Source: Trichomonas vaginalis G3
Lineage: Eukaryota > Parabasalia > Trichomonadida > Trichomonadidae
DNA: 64,000 nucleotides
NCBI RefSeq assembly: GCF_026262505.1
Contig: NC_067207.1
Location: 14,786,082-14,850,081 of the forward strand
Direction: 5' to 3'
Positions 1 to 8,439 of this stretch are shown here, piece after piece (within the stretch, counting starts at the first letter, position 1; each line of letters opens with the position of its first letter). Made by a program: the position numbers and the translations under genes. The notes under the pieces are model-generated. The model had not been told where the DNA came from. It was given only the letters and a program-made list of their open reading frames with translations, and ran no database searches.

Positions 1-692
1 TCTCTAAAAGTTATACATTCCTTTTAACAATGAGTATTTCGATTCAATATCATGTATTCAAAGCATTTTTGAGCCTACTTTACTTAAGAAATCAGATTCA
101 ACACATTAGCATATTACGATAGGATTGCTATAAAACGATAATATCAATTTTTTAAAGAAATATTTTCTGATCTCGTTTTTCAAGCATAAATTTAGGATTT
201 ATTATTAGTTATTCACCATATGTTATTGAATTCCTGTAGAAATAACTACTGATACTTCATTATTGTTAACAAATTGAAACAAAATTTCACAGAATCTTTT
301 GAAGAATGATATATTTATGCATTACTCAAGCTACAAAAATGATGCAGAGCATTAGCATATGCATTATTAACTTATATCTTCTAATTAAATTCTAGATTAA
401 TATATCACAAAATTGGCAAGACCAATTTTCTTCATACGACAAATTTAGTATATATGGTATATATGCAATCTATGCTCTTGAGTATATGGCGTAAATCCGG
501 TCAGAAAAAAAGTGTCTGTACCTTTGATTCTACCAAATAAGATATTTCGAATTTATTGATTCAAAATAAGTTTTAATACAGTTAAGCTATGTTTTTGATT
601 AATTAGTCACATTGAAATAAAACACATTTATAAGAAAAAAAATGATAAAAAATAATATGAAAGTAAATTTTTATGAATGATTTATTAATAAC
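1..692. other. intergenic, no gene seen
   Basis: AT-rich DNA downstream of the lectin gene, which ends at its right edge. Both strands are broken by frequent stops and I see no tRNA fold, tandem repeat or protein remnant. An upstream gene could lie outside the window. Confidence 0.6.
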
Positions 693-695
693 AGT

Positions 696-1991
696 TTAAT
701 CGTATTTCTTGAAGTCATTAGTCTTCTGGCGCTTGTAAATAAAGAATATCACATAAGCGACTAATTCAATAACAGAGATAATCAAAAGTATGTGAGAATG
801 TGGTCCATCATCTATGTAAGATGATTCATTGTTCAGATTCTGTTGAATTTTCTCTGGATCAATTTTTGAAAAATTCAATTGTTTTGCAATCAAAATAATC
901 TCTGATTGTAGTGTAGCCATAGATGTTTTCTCTTCAATGGCCATCTCAGTAAGCTGAGATTTCAAAGATGACCAAAGATTGTCGATATCTTGTTGAGTTT
1001 CACTATATTGGTTCGCAGCGAGTTCTATTTGAGATAAAGCTGAGTCAATTGTCTGTTCAATTGACCTTTGTATGTATTCTTCGAGGTATTGAACTGTAAT
1101 TGTTTCAAGACCGCGATTGTAAGCTTCGTTTATGATTTTAATTGCATCTCTCAAGTTTTCGTTCTGTTTTCCGTTAAGTGTTGCGTTGAGTTCTTTAAGT
1201 TTTTGTGTGAAATTTCCCATTAAAGGCATTTTCAGGCGGCGCTTTCGTTTTAATTCACGGCGTTCCTTGACATCATCTTCTATGTACTTTCTGTTAACTG
1301 CTGAGTAGTTAAATGTCTTGTTTGGATGATCTACAGGTGACATAGAGTATAATCTGAAGGAAAGCAAGTCATTGTTATCAGAATTCTGTAATGTAACTGC
1401 TGAAACTGAGAAATATCCGTAGTCTGGAATATCAGAAACGTTCTCTGTAAGGATTCTTTCCATGACTATGTCTTTTGTTGCGTCAACAGTTAAAGTATCG
1501 AAGCGTTTGGACATTTGGATGCGGAGAGGCTTGCGATCTTCGCCCCGGAATCTAACTTTGCCGACTGGTTTGAGAGATCTGAGTTCTAAATTGGAGCCAT
1601 TGTTCTTTGCGAAGTAAACTTGAGAATATCCTTCTTCATCTGTAGATGTAGTATTTACCCAAAGAGCGAAACCTGTGAATTTCAATGCAAATGATGGACA
1701 AACTTCTTCTGTATAGAAAAACCAAATTCCATGGCCAGGTTGTTCGCCTCCGTAGGCTCTTAATTCAATTTCAGCCGACCATTCTTTGAATAATGTTGGT
1801 ACTCTTTGGCAGACACTGCCGAAACTGGATTTAACTGGGCATGTTAAGCGAATTGCGTTTTTCAAGACAGTAGTTGTTCCTCGAATTGTCCAATTACCAA
1901 TTTCGTTAATATCGGTTAATTGCATTGGCGGTACAAGGTTGTATAAAGGTTGTGCTTCTTGAAGAGTATGAATAAATAGCAATGAAAACAT
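696..1991 (-). CDS. L-type (legume-like) lectin cargo receptor, ERGIC-53/VIP36-like
   Basis: A 431-residue type I membrane protein, probably a cargo receptor that binds N-glycosylated proteins in the ER lumen and cycles between ER and Golgi. It opens with a short hydrophobic signal (MFSLLFIHTL). Residues about 20-235 have the legume-like lectin pattern: a GNWTIRG strand, WSAEIELRAYG, PGHGIWFFYT, and FTGFALWVNT with the Asp/Asn-rich turn after it. Residues about 245-380 are charged and helical, matching the stalk of ERGIC-53. One TM segment lies near 400-420 (ILLIISVIELVAYVIFFIY). The protein ends in KKYD, a canonical KKxx dilysine ER-retrieval signal, as in ERGIC-53 (KKFF). The ATG is 40 bp from the divergent neighbour's ATG. 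The stop is followed by A (TAAA), the type of poly(A) signal described in trichomonads. Family assignment is strong; the exact subtype is inferred. Confidence 0.85.
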   Translation of the reverse strand: MFSLLFIHTLQEAQPLYNLVPPMQLTDINEIGNWTIRGTTTVLKNAIRLTCPVKSSFGSVCQRVPTLFKEWSAEIELRAYGGEQPGHGIWFFYTEEVCPSFALKFTGFALWVNTTSTDEEGYSQVYFAKNNGSNLELRSLKPVGKVRFRGEDRKPLRIQMSKRFDTLTVDATKDIVMERILTENVSDIPDYGYFSVSAVTLQNSDNNDLLSFRLYSMSPVDHPNKTFNYSAVNRKYIEDDVKERRELKRKRRLKMPLMGNFTQKLKELNATLNGKQNENLRDAIKIINEAYNRGLETITVQYLEEYIQRSIEQTIDSALSQIELAANQYSETQQDIDNLWSSLKSQLTEMAIEEKTSMATLQSEIILIAKQLNFSKIDPEKIQQNLNNESSYIDDGPHSHILLIISVIELVAYVIFFIYKRQKTNDFKKYD

Positions 1992-2031
1992 TTTGACAAA
2001 TTGTCAAATTTTGTAAAAGTGACATCTATTT
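1992..2031. promoter_or_regulatory. 40-bp bidirectional promoter with perfect palindrome and AAAAGTGAC box
   Basis: Only 40 bp separate two divergent ATGs. They hold a perfect inverted repeat TTGACAA-A-TTGTCAA at 1993-2007 and, toward the + gene, AAAAGTGACAT at 2015-2025. The same AAAAGTGAC box precedes other start codons in this window, so I read it as a core promoter or initiator element. The palindrome lies against the lectin ATG and could be a protein-binding site or serve the lectin side. Function is inferred from position and recurrence only. Confidence 0.55.
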
Positions 2032-2295
2032 ATGGAGGAAAAAGAAGAATTCCCAATTCCTCCACCAATTGCTTACTTCATACAAGATGGTGTCTTCATA
2101 TGCTTGGTGTACGTTGCATTATATACATTTTTCACATATTATGGTCACTATTTTTCATTTCTCAAAAGATTTACTCAAGAGAAGCAAAAGAAATCCGATT
2201 TGTTAGTTAAGGGTGATCCAAGTAGTGACGACTATGAAGAAGAAATTGAAGTTCCAATAATTACAGATAATATCGAACCTGAAATTCAATTTTAG
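2032..2295 (+). CDS. small single-pass membrane protein, unknown function
   Basis: An 87-residue protein, not recognised. The N-terminus is acidic and proline-containing (EEFPIPPP). A hydrophobic aromatic-rich helix follows at about 22-45 (GVFICLVYVALYTFFTYYG), then a basic stretch (KRFTQEKQKK) and an acidic tail (SSDDYEEEIEVP). The basic residues just after the helix favour a cytosolic C-terminus. It shares a 40-bp promoter region with the lectin cargo receptor, so a secretory-pathway role is possible but unproven. The ATG is chosen because AAAAGTGACAT ends a few bases before it. The + strand reading frame from 2001 is an overlapping shadow. Short length keeps confidence moderate. Confidence 0.6.
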   Translation: MEEKEEFPIPPPIAYFIQDGVFICLVYVALYTFFTYYGHYFSFLKRFTQEKQKKSDLLVKGDPSSDDYEEEIEVPIITDNIEPEIQF

Positions 2296-3200
2296 TTGTT
2301 TGGTTGTATAGTATTGCTTTTGTTATATCAATTATTACAATGCTACAGAAAATTTAGAAATAATTAATTTATAATTTTGTACTTGTTTGTAAATATGAAT
2401 GTTTATGAATTTGAATCTTGTAACCTATATATGTGTTAATAATTTATCTTGTGAATTTTATTGTTTTCATGAATTTCATGAATACCTGTGTGTTTATCTA
2501 TTGAAATTCAAGTCAGCTTTTGAAAAGCATTTGACTTCCTTGTTTGTGATTAAATTCCGAATGAACAATGATCTCTTACTATGCATTCCCTGATGTAATT
2601 TTACGTTCAAAAGTAGATTTCATCATAATCTTGAAAGAAATAGTTTAAATTATTGAAAAAATAAAAAATTTACAAATGGATCTCTTATTTGTCAATTATT
2701 AGATTTTTATTATCTTTTGTATACAATTTTATAAAGGTATAATACAGTATTTTAGCACCCACTACAATTATAAATCATGTTTATAATTTCAAAATTTCTT
2801 GCTTTTTCTAATTTTTATATCAAATTTATACTTTTTCAATTTTGTGATTTTTTCTGCGAATTTGAACTTGGAAATTAAGGGACAGAATAGCAATGTCTGT
2901 GGTTAAATATATGACTATACTCGTTTAATTACATAAATGAATATTGTTTTTCTTTTTTGGTGTATATGCAATTCTATATTTGGTGACAAGAAAGTATTTT
3001 TACAATAAAAATTCAAACAACCAATTCTGATGATTATAATACATCGTTTTTGAAGAATTATGAAATGATATTCCTATTCTTCATATGTTAGCTGTATAAA
3101 TCAATAGAAATATTAAAAAATGCTCGCACACAAATTAAGATAAATCAATTTTTTAAATTGATTTCAAAGATGATTGATGAAAAAAAATCATTTGATTTTT
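2296..3200. other. intergenic, no gene seen
   Basis: Space between convergent genes. It holds A/T runs and one 64-codon open frame (2399-2593, +) with no domain, no promoter-like box at its start and Cys/Phe-rich composition typical of random AT-rich reading. No RNA gene recognised. Confidence 0.55.
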
Positions 3201-4127
3201 TTAGTGAGCTGTCCAGTATGGTCTTATCATAGGATAAGGATATCTCGCATTAGCTTCAGCTTCTTGTCCAAAAATGGAGTGATAGAGTCCTTTTGCACCG
3301 GAAACAATTCCTTGAGCAGCAGCAGATGCAGCGGCCTTCTTTCCGATTTCTGAGACAACAGGGCGGATTAATGGCCAAATTGGGAAGTTGTCATCATCGT
3401 CATCTTCTTCTCCATTGAAGTGATAGAGAGGGTATGGGTAAAATCTATTGGATTCAGCTTCTTGTCCAAAGATGGAGTGATAGATTCCTTTTGCTCCTTC
3501 AACGATTCCTTAAGCAGCAGCAGACTTAAGAGCTTCCTTTCCAATTGTTGTAACAGCAGGGCGAATTATTGGCCAAATTGGGAAGTTGTCATCATCGTCA
3601 TCTTCTTCTCCATTGAAGTGATAGAGAGGGTATGGGTAAAATCTATTGGATTCAGCTTCTTGTCCAAAGAAGTGATGATAGATGCCCTTTGCTCCTTCAA
3701 CGATTCCTTGAGCAGCAGCAGACTTAAGAGCTTCCTTTCCAATTGTTGTAACAGCAGGGCGAATTATTGGCCAAATTGGGAAGTTGTCATCATCGTCATC
3801 TTCTTCTCCATTGAAGTGATAGAGAGGGTATGGGTAAAATCTATTGGATTCAGCTTCTTGTCCAAAGATGGAGTGATAGAGTCCTTTTGCACCGGAAACA
3901 ATTCCTTGAGCAGCAGCAGATGCAGCGGCCTTCTTTCCGATTTCTGAGACAACAGGGCGGATTAATGGCCAAATTGGGAAGTTGTCATCATCGTCATCTT
4001 CTTCTCCATTGAAGTGATAATGTGGTGGGTGAACTGGTTTTATTGTGCCATATGATATGTATTGTGGACGTCTGACAATTGAACGATGCAGTGTTCTAGA
4101 CGAGGCAAGAAAAGCCAAAGCTAGCAT
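3201..4127 (-). pseudogene. secreted-type tandem-repeat protein (4 x 66 residues), one in-frame stop
   Basis: The frame runs 309 codons from ATG at 4127 to TAA at 3201 and is open except for one TAA at 3510-3512. The other three repeat copies have CAA (Gln) there, so a single C-to-T change on the coding strand explains it. The N-terminus looks like a short signal peptide (MLALAFLASS) followed by a basic stretch (HRSIVRRP). Then come four 66-residue units, each with an acidic spacer (NGEEDDDDD), an aromatic/proline entry (NFPIWP), an Ala/Gly/Lys helix (IGKEALKSAAAQGIVEGAKG) and a tail FGQEAESNRFYPYPL. Units run A-B-B-A: 1 and 4 carry PVVSEIGKKAAAS, 2 and 3 PAVTTIGKEALKS. Family unknown to me. 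As it stands it yields 205 residues ending inside unit 3. It may be a recent pseudogene, a truncated but working allele, or a sequencing error. Confidence 0.6.
3228..4019 (-). repeat. four tandem 198-bp coding repeats
   Basis: Units lie at 3822-4019, 3624-3821, 3426-3623 and 3228-3425, each exactly 198 bp (66 codons). Neighbouring units are nearly identical at the DNA level over long stretches, including synonymous sites, which points to recent duplication or ongoing conversion. The outer two units are one subtype and the inner two another; the last unit diverges only at its end (ANARYPYP). Confidence 0.9.
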
Positions 4128-4191
4128 TATAAAAAATGATATTTTTGAAAGATTATCAAATTTTTATCAATTGTCTGTCAGTTCTGACATT
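4128..4191 (-). promoter_or_regulatory. upstream region of repeat gene: TCATTTTTT box and TGTCAGTTCTGACA palindrome
   Basis: On the minus strand a TCATTTTTT box (4131-4139) sits about 4 nt before the ATG and fits the trichomonad Inr pattern TCA-Py-T/A. Further up, 4176-4189 is the near-perfect palindrome TGTCAG-TT-CTGACA. The 11-mer GTTCTGACATT (4181-4191) recurs at 16397-16407, also just upstream of a minus-strand gene. Roles are inferred. Confidence 0.45.
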
Positions 4192-4742
4192 TGATTTTAA
4201 CATATCCTAAGGATAATTATATATTATCATTTGTCAACTCTTTATACCTGATCACTTATAATTTTGAATGATGGCAAATTGTCAGATCTATTCAAAAATA
4301 TTTTTGATCGATATTCAATTCGAAATTCTGAAAAATATTCAATTCTGCAAGCTATTATAAAAATGATTAACACATGTAATAATTTATTTTAATCATATTT
4401 GATCTTTTCAATAGAAATTTGGCTTTAAATTTAATCGAGTATTTATATATATTCGCAGTGAAGTGAAAATATCTTCTCAAGATCATTGGTTTTCGAAATA
4501 TTTATATTCGCTGTCAGATTTATAAGAGAATCATTGAGTTTGATGAAGTCCAACTAGATAACCATTGGGCATACTAAGTTATATATTAATTTGGTCAGAG
4601 ATTTTTTATTTGAGGAAATTAAAATGATTGAATGATTTTTTCCAATATTTTATTTTATTTCTATGAACTACATGTGCATCACAGGCTAATTTCAAGAAAC
4701 AATATTTAAAGAGGGGGTGATCAAAAATTTTAGGTTCTGTTA
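4192..4742. other. divergent intergenic region
   Basis: AT-rich spacer between the minus-strand repeat gene and the + strand coiled-coil gene. Several TTGTCA/TGACA half-sites lie between 4167 and 4290. No clear AAAAGTGAC box is seen before the 4743 start. No open frame of note. Confidence 0.5.
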
Positions 4743-5432
4743 ATGTTTAGAAGTGTTACACCTCCTCTTCCAAGTAAAGATCACATTGATCAATGCGAAC
4801 GTCTTATCAAAAAGCATAATGACACATTATTGACAATGTCTAGCGATATTCAAGAATATTTTTCAAAAGCATTACTACAATTCGCAAAAAGTTCTCCAAA
4901 AGAACTTCATCCCATATATAATGGATTTATTAAATCGGGAGTTAAATTTGCAAGCTCATTCGTTGGATTTTTAAAGAAATTATCTCCACAATTAGCCACA
5001 ATTTCAGATCTCGAAAATAAATATGCAGTTCTATCAGATAGATTCTCTGAATATCAAAATGATATTAAAAGTGTTAGAGATGAAGAAACTCCAGAGAATA
5101 TCGAGAAAGAGAAGAAAGATCTACTCGCATTTGTTGAACAATTCCAGAAGTTTAATACAGATTCAAATGTATTTTTACCATGTTTCTTAATGTTATATAT
5201 TTCTTGCTGTACACAGTTGTCCCAGGATACAACTGCCTTTCTTAATGAAATTAATAGCTTAATAAAAAGCTATAAACCTATCGAAAAATCAAAAGAGGAA
5301 AAAGAAGTTGAAGATTTGATCGCAAAACTCGAAACTGAACTGCAACAATACAATGAAAAACAGGCACAACTACAACAACAAGCTATTACAGCAAACCAAA
5401 CTCAAAAAGTTCAAGAAAATCCTGAAAAATAA
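4743..5432 (+). CDS. 229-residue helical/coiled-coil protein, unknown
   Basis: Not recognised by family. The N-terminal part (about 15-120) is helical with scattered heptads. A hydrophobic helix follows at about 140-165 (FLPCFLMLYISCCTQLS), which is short and Cys-rich, so more likely a buried helix than a TM segment. Residues about 180-229 form a Lys/Glu/Gln coiled coil (EEKEVEDLIAKLETELQQYN) ending in a polar Gln/Asn tail. The overall pattern (three long helices with amphipathic character) could suit a BAR/IMD-like membrane-curvature domain, but no diagnostic motif is visible. It converges on the NT-C2-like gene with only 115 bp between their ends. Confidence 0.7.
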   Translation: MFRSVTPPLPSKDHIDQCERLIKKHNDTLLTMSSDIQEYFSKALLQFAKSSPKELHPIYNGFIKSGVKFASSFVGFLKKLSPQLATISDLENKYAVLSDRFSEYQNDIKSVRDEETPENIEKEKKDLLAFVEQFQKFNTDSNVFLPCFLMLYISCCTQLSQDTTAFLNEINSLIKSYKPIEKSKEEKEVEDLIAKLETELQQYNEKQAQLQQQAITANQTQKVQENPEK

Positions 5433-5547
5433 TTTTATAATTTTACTATTAGTAAAAAATATTGTTATAACTATCATATTCAAAACAATTATTTCGAGAT
5501 AGCTATTTTTTATTAATAAAAAACAAACAAAAAATAAAATAATTAAA

Positions 5548-7377
5548 TTAATCGAAGTTTCCTGTTGCAGAATCCGTAAACAGGCTTTCAAAAGTAAATG
5601 TATACTTAGGGCTTGGCTTTTCCTTTCTCAATTCATCTCTAGGGACAACTGGTCCGAGATCTTCCAATTTAACTCCGGCTGGAAGCTGAAGGGGCGAACA
5701 TCTCTCAGCTATACTTCTCAGCAATGGCGAAGGAATGATCCTCTTGCGCTCAATGCCAGAAATAAGAGCTTTCGCCGTTGTAATAAATCCTAATATGATT
5801 GTAAAAGCAGTTGTGAAGTTACTTGATAGACAATCAAACACTTTTTGTATTTCTTTAATGTGATTGACCAATATATCAAGCTTTGCATCAGTATATTCGT
5901 CAGCAGTTTCAATAATTAAGTTAAACAACATCGCGTCGAACTGATGGCAGCAGTCAATGACAACACCTTGGACAATGACCTCTGGGATGTTGAAAGATTT
6001 GGATAATTGTGAAAAAATTCGAATTGATTGAGTAACATTCGACAAAGATTCACGATCCAAGGCATCAAACCCATCACCCATGATCGCAAGAACGAGATGG
6101 GACATAAGAGTAGTAATTAAAAACGAAACAATGTTCATAATAATTTGTTGGATATGATCTAATACAATTTGATGGGCTTTCGTGTAATCGGCACACGTAT
6201 CTGATAGTAAAAGTCCGTAATTGATGGCGGTTGCGAAGATTCCGAAAATTGATGGAATTGAGTGGTCTTTTGACAATGCGAAGTTAATTGTATCGTAAAA
6301 TGGCTTATGGATATATTCAAATACCTCAGGAGTTATCATGGGATTCTCCATGATGTGATATTCTTGTATGACGCTGATTAAATCTTTTGAATAATCTTTT
6401 TGACGGGATTGAGGTGTAACTAAGCAATTAAAGCATTGTACAGCAAATGCTGTTAAACATTGATCGAAGTTTATCTGTGCAATTAATGGTTTTTGCGCAT
6501 TTATTAAATTTATTTGTTTTTCATCAGCAGCATCAAGGAAAGTAATGCTTTCAGCCGCTGGCTTTTCTTGTGGAGCTTCTTCCTCAGCTTTTTTATCTTG
6601 TACTTCTTGTATTCTTTGTTGATAAAATTTTTGAATTTGTTTTCTGTTGCTTTTCTTTCTGGAACTGCTCTCAGAATGTTTTACTGGCTTTGCTTTCTTC
6701 ATTGCGATCTCTTTCGTGAACGAAGAAAGCGTCATATGGCCTTGAAGTCCATTTGCATTTAAATGATGAAAAGAATTGTCAAAAACAATCGTATCTGCTG
6801 TAGATGTATCTAAGCCTTGCGTTTCATCTAAATCTGGAGCGGTTGATGACATCGATTCAACTTCTTCAATAATTGGCTTTACGGATCGAATTGTAACGAA
6901 ACTGAAGTAGGATTGTGGTTTTCCATTAGGGAATTCATCAATTGGTAATACGCAAAGTCTGAAATTAAGCTGAGCAGTTCCGAATTTGTTTGTTTGGAAA
7001 TTTGAAGTTTGGCGCGCTGTAGATCGCGGGTCTGTTAGATTTGCAATGTCCATACGAACTTTCGAAATGCAGTTTTGTCCTTGATTTTTATCTAATGAAA
7101 ATATTTCAATGTCAAGAATCTTTTTTTCGAGTTTGTGGCCTTCTTTTTGGTACAGAGTGATAGGAATGATAAACTCACAATCAAACTGTGCGACTAAGTT
7201 TGCATCTAACATCGAATAGTTTGTTTCTGAGTTGAATGCAACTCTTTCGAAGATTCCGCTCTTTCTAACGCGTGCGACACGAATGAAAACAGGAAATTTG
7301 ATGTCTTTCTCAAACTTGATGCTTTCAATATGAAGAATACAATAACATTTTAACGATTGAACTTTGCTTTTACTCAT
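5548..7377 (-). CDS. NT-C2-like domain protein (609 aa)
   Basis: Residues about 1-160 resemble an N-terminal C2 (NT-C2, EEIG1/EHBP1-type) domain: alternating beta strands with HIESIKF, FPVFIRVARVRKSGIFERV, a central strand block and ILDIEIFSL. Residues about 165-270 are polar and probably disordered, with a basic Ser-rich stretch (SSSRKKSNRKQ) followed by a Glu-rich coil. Residues about 280-600 are a predicted all-helical domain (TAFAVQCFNCLV, LLSDTCADYTKAHQIVLDHI), similar in feel to the dilute/DIL-type cargo domain that follows NT-C2 domains in some eukaryotes, but I cannot confirm this. By family knowledge NT-C2 proteins link membranes to cytoskeleton or small GTPases. The ATG at 7377 is followed at once by a helical/beta start, and upstream DNA is the remnant of another gene. 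Confidence 0.6.
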   Translation of the reverse strand: MSKSKVQSLKCYCILHIESIKFEKDIKFPVFIRVARVRKSGIFERVAFNSETNYSMLDANLVAQFDCEFIIPITLYQKEGHKLEKKILDIEIFSLDKNQGQNCISKVRMDIANLTDPRSTARQTSNFQTNKFGTAQLNFRLCVLPIDEFPNGKPQSYFSFVTIRSVKPIIEEVESMSSTAPDLDETQGLDTSTADTIVFDNSFHHLNANGLQGHMTLSSFTKEIAMKKAKPVKHSESSSRKKSNRKQIQKFYQQRIQEVQDKKAEEEAPQEKPAAESITFLDAADEKQINLINAQKPLIAQINFDQCLTAFAVQCFNCLVTPQSRQKDYSKDLISVIQEYHIMENPMITPEVFEYIHKPFYDTINFALSKDHSIPSIFGIFATAINYGLLLSDTCADYTKAHQIVLDHIQQIIMNIVSFLITTLMSHLVLAIMGDGFDALDRESLSNVTQSIRIFSQLSKSFNIPEVIVQGVVIDCCHQFDAMLFNLIIETADEYTDAKLDILVNHIKEIQKVFDCLSSNFTTAFTIILGFITTAKALISGIERKRIIPSPLLRSIAERCSPLQLPAGVKLEDLGPVVPRDELRKEKPSPKYTFTFESLFTDSATGNFD

Positions 7378-7439
7378 TTTTTATAATTTTTTTATTCAAA
7401 AGTTTACATAAAAAAAAAAGAGTTTGATACCAAAGAAAG

Positions 7440-8022
7440 GAATGGTTGTGTATCGACAGAGGGTCTTTGCGAGATCCGGAAAAAAGTCCTAAACAGCAAG
7501 TCGTTTCTAATATAGACGAACAATCAATTAAATCTGTTATATTAATTGTACGCATACTCAAAGTCTGGGATGGCGTAGTGAGTAATGTTTCAACACTTTC
7601 AACATTGCAAATTGAGCATAGGTCGGATGTTTCTTTTGAAGATGTAAATGTGTTAAATATATATATATTGCGCATTTTTTATTCTAAGGCAATTAACATG
7701 GTGTTTCACAAACGCTTTGCAGTTGCATTTTACTATTGAATCAGAATTACCATAAATATTACTAAATGAAACAAGATATAATAAAATTTGAGAATCTGGT
7801 TTTAACGCATTCAATATTGTCCCTGTGAAGTATATAAATTGAACACTTTTAAAATAATAATTTTTGTTCGATAGCTCGGTTAAATCAGATACAAACATAT
7901 TTTCTTTAAAAAATGTTATACTCTTCATCAAAATACCGGGACCATGTTTCGTTTATTTTGTGTGAGTCGGGATTTTGCTGATGAATTCCTTGTAATGACC
8001 TGAATATTAGAGCTGAAAACAT
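7440..8022 (-). pseudogene. decayed surface-protein fragment (parallel-beta-helix-like family)
   Basis: An N-terminal fragment of the same family as 16726-17692. It begins at ATG 8022 with a signal-like MFSALIF, then KINETWSRYFDEE, which parallels SIDDWNRYFNDP in the 16.7-kb copy. A frame change in a T run (about 7920) leads to YYFKSVQF and later SFSNIYGNSDSIVKCNCKAF, which parallels the SETEFNKCSADNHCPCTVF stretch. A second break near 7660 leads to a Ser/Thr/Cys-rich stretch. No membrane segment or tail remains. It lies between a start codon on its left and an empty spacer on its right. Family link rests on spaced residue matches, so it is tentative. Confidence 0.5.
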
Positions 8023-8439
8023 TTTAAATATTTTTTTTTAATTTCAATTTTATATTTTATCAATTGTATAACATCTTGAAGCCTAGACTTTAATTTAATA
8101 ATAGAAAATTAAAATTTTTCAATAGTTTTCAATTTTGTAAATATTTCTTTGAATTACCGACTGTAAATATTTATCAACGAACCGATTGATATTCATAGAA
8201 AATAAATCATTTCTTTAATAACCAACATTTACACAAGATTTATTTCAATTTTCTCATTTTTTTTAATTAATTTTTTTTAAATATTGGTCAAATTTTTAAA
8301 ATAGTTCAGATGAACCCAAAAATCAAATAAAAATATTATATGTAATTTAATTTAATTGTGAATCTCCCAAATATTTTTAATTACATACAATACAATTTAC
8401 TATATACACATAATACATTAAATATACAAACAAATTTAA
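8023..8439. other. intergenic, no gene seen
   Basis: Very AT-rich spacer upstream of the decayed fragment and downstream of the 454-residue coiled-coil gene. Long A and T runs, no recognisable element. Confidence 0.55.

Noticed and set aside
2399-2593. 64-codon + strand frame as a gene
   Set aside because: Phe/Cys/His-rich random-like composition, no box before the start.
7446-7739. 97-codon + strand frame
   Set aside because: It is the reverse of the decayed surface fragment and has no support of its own.
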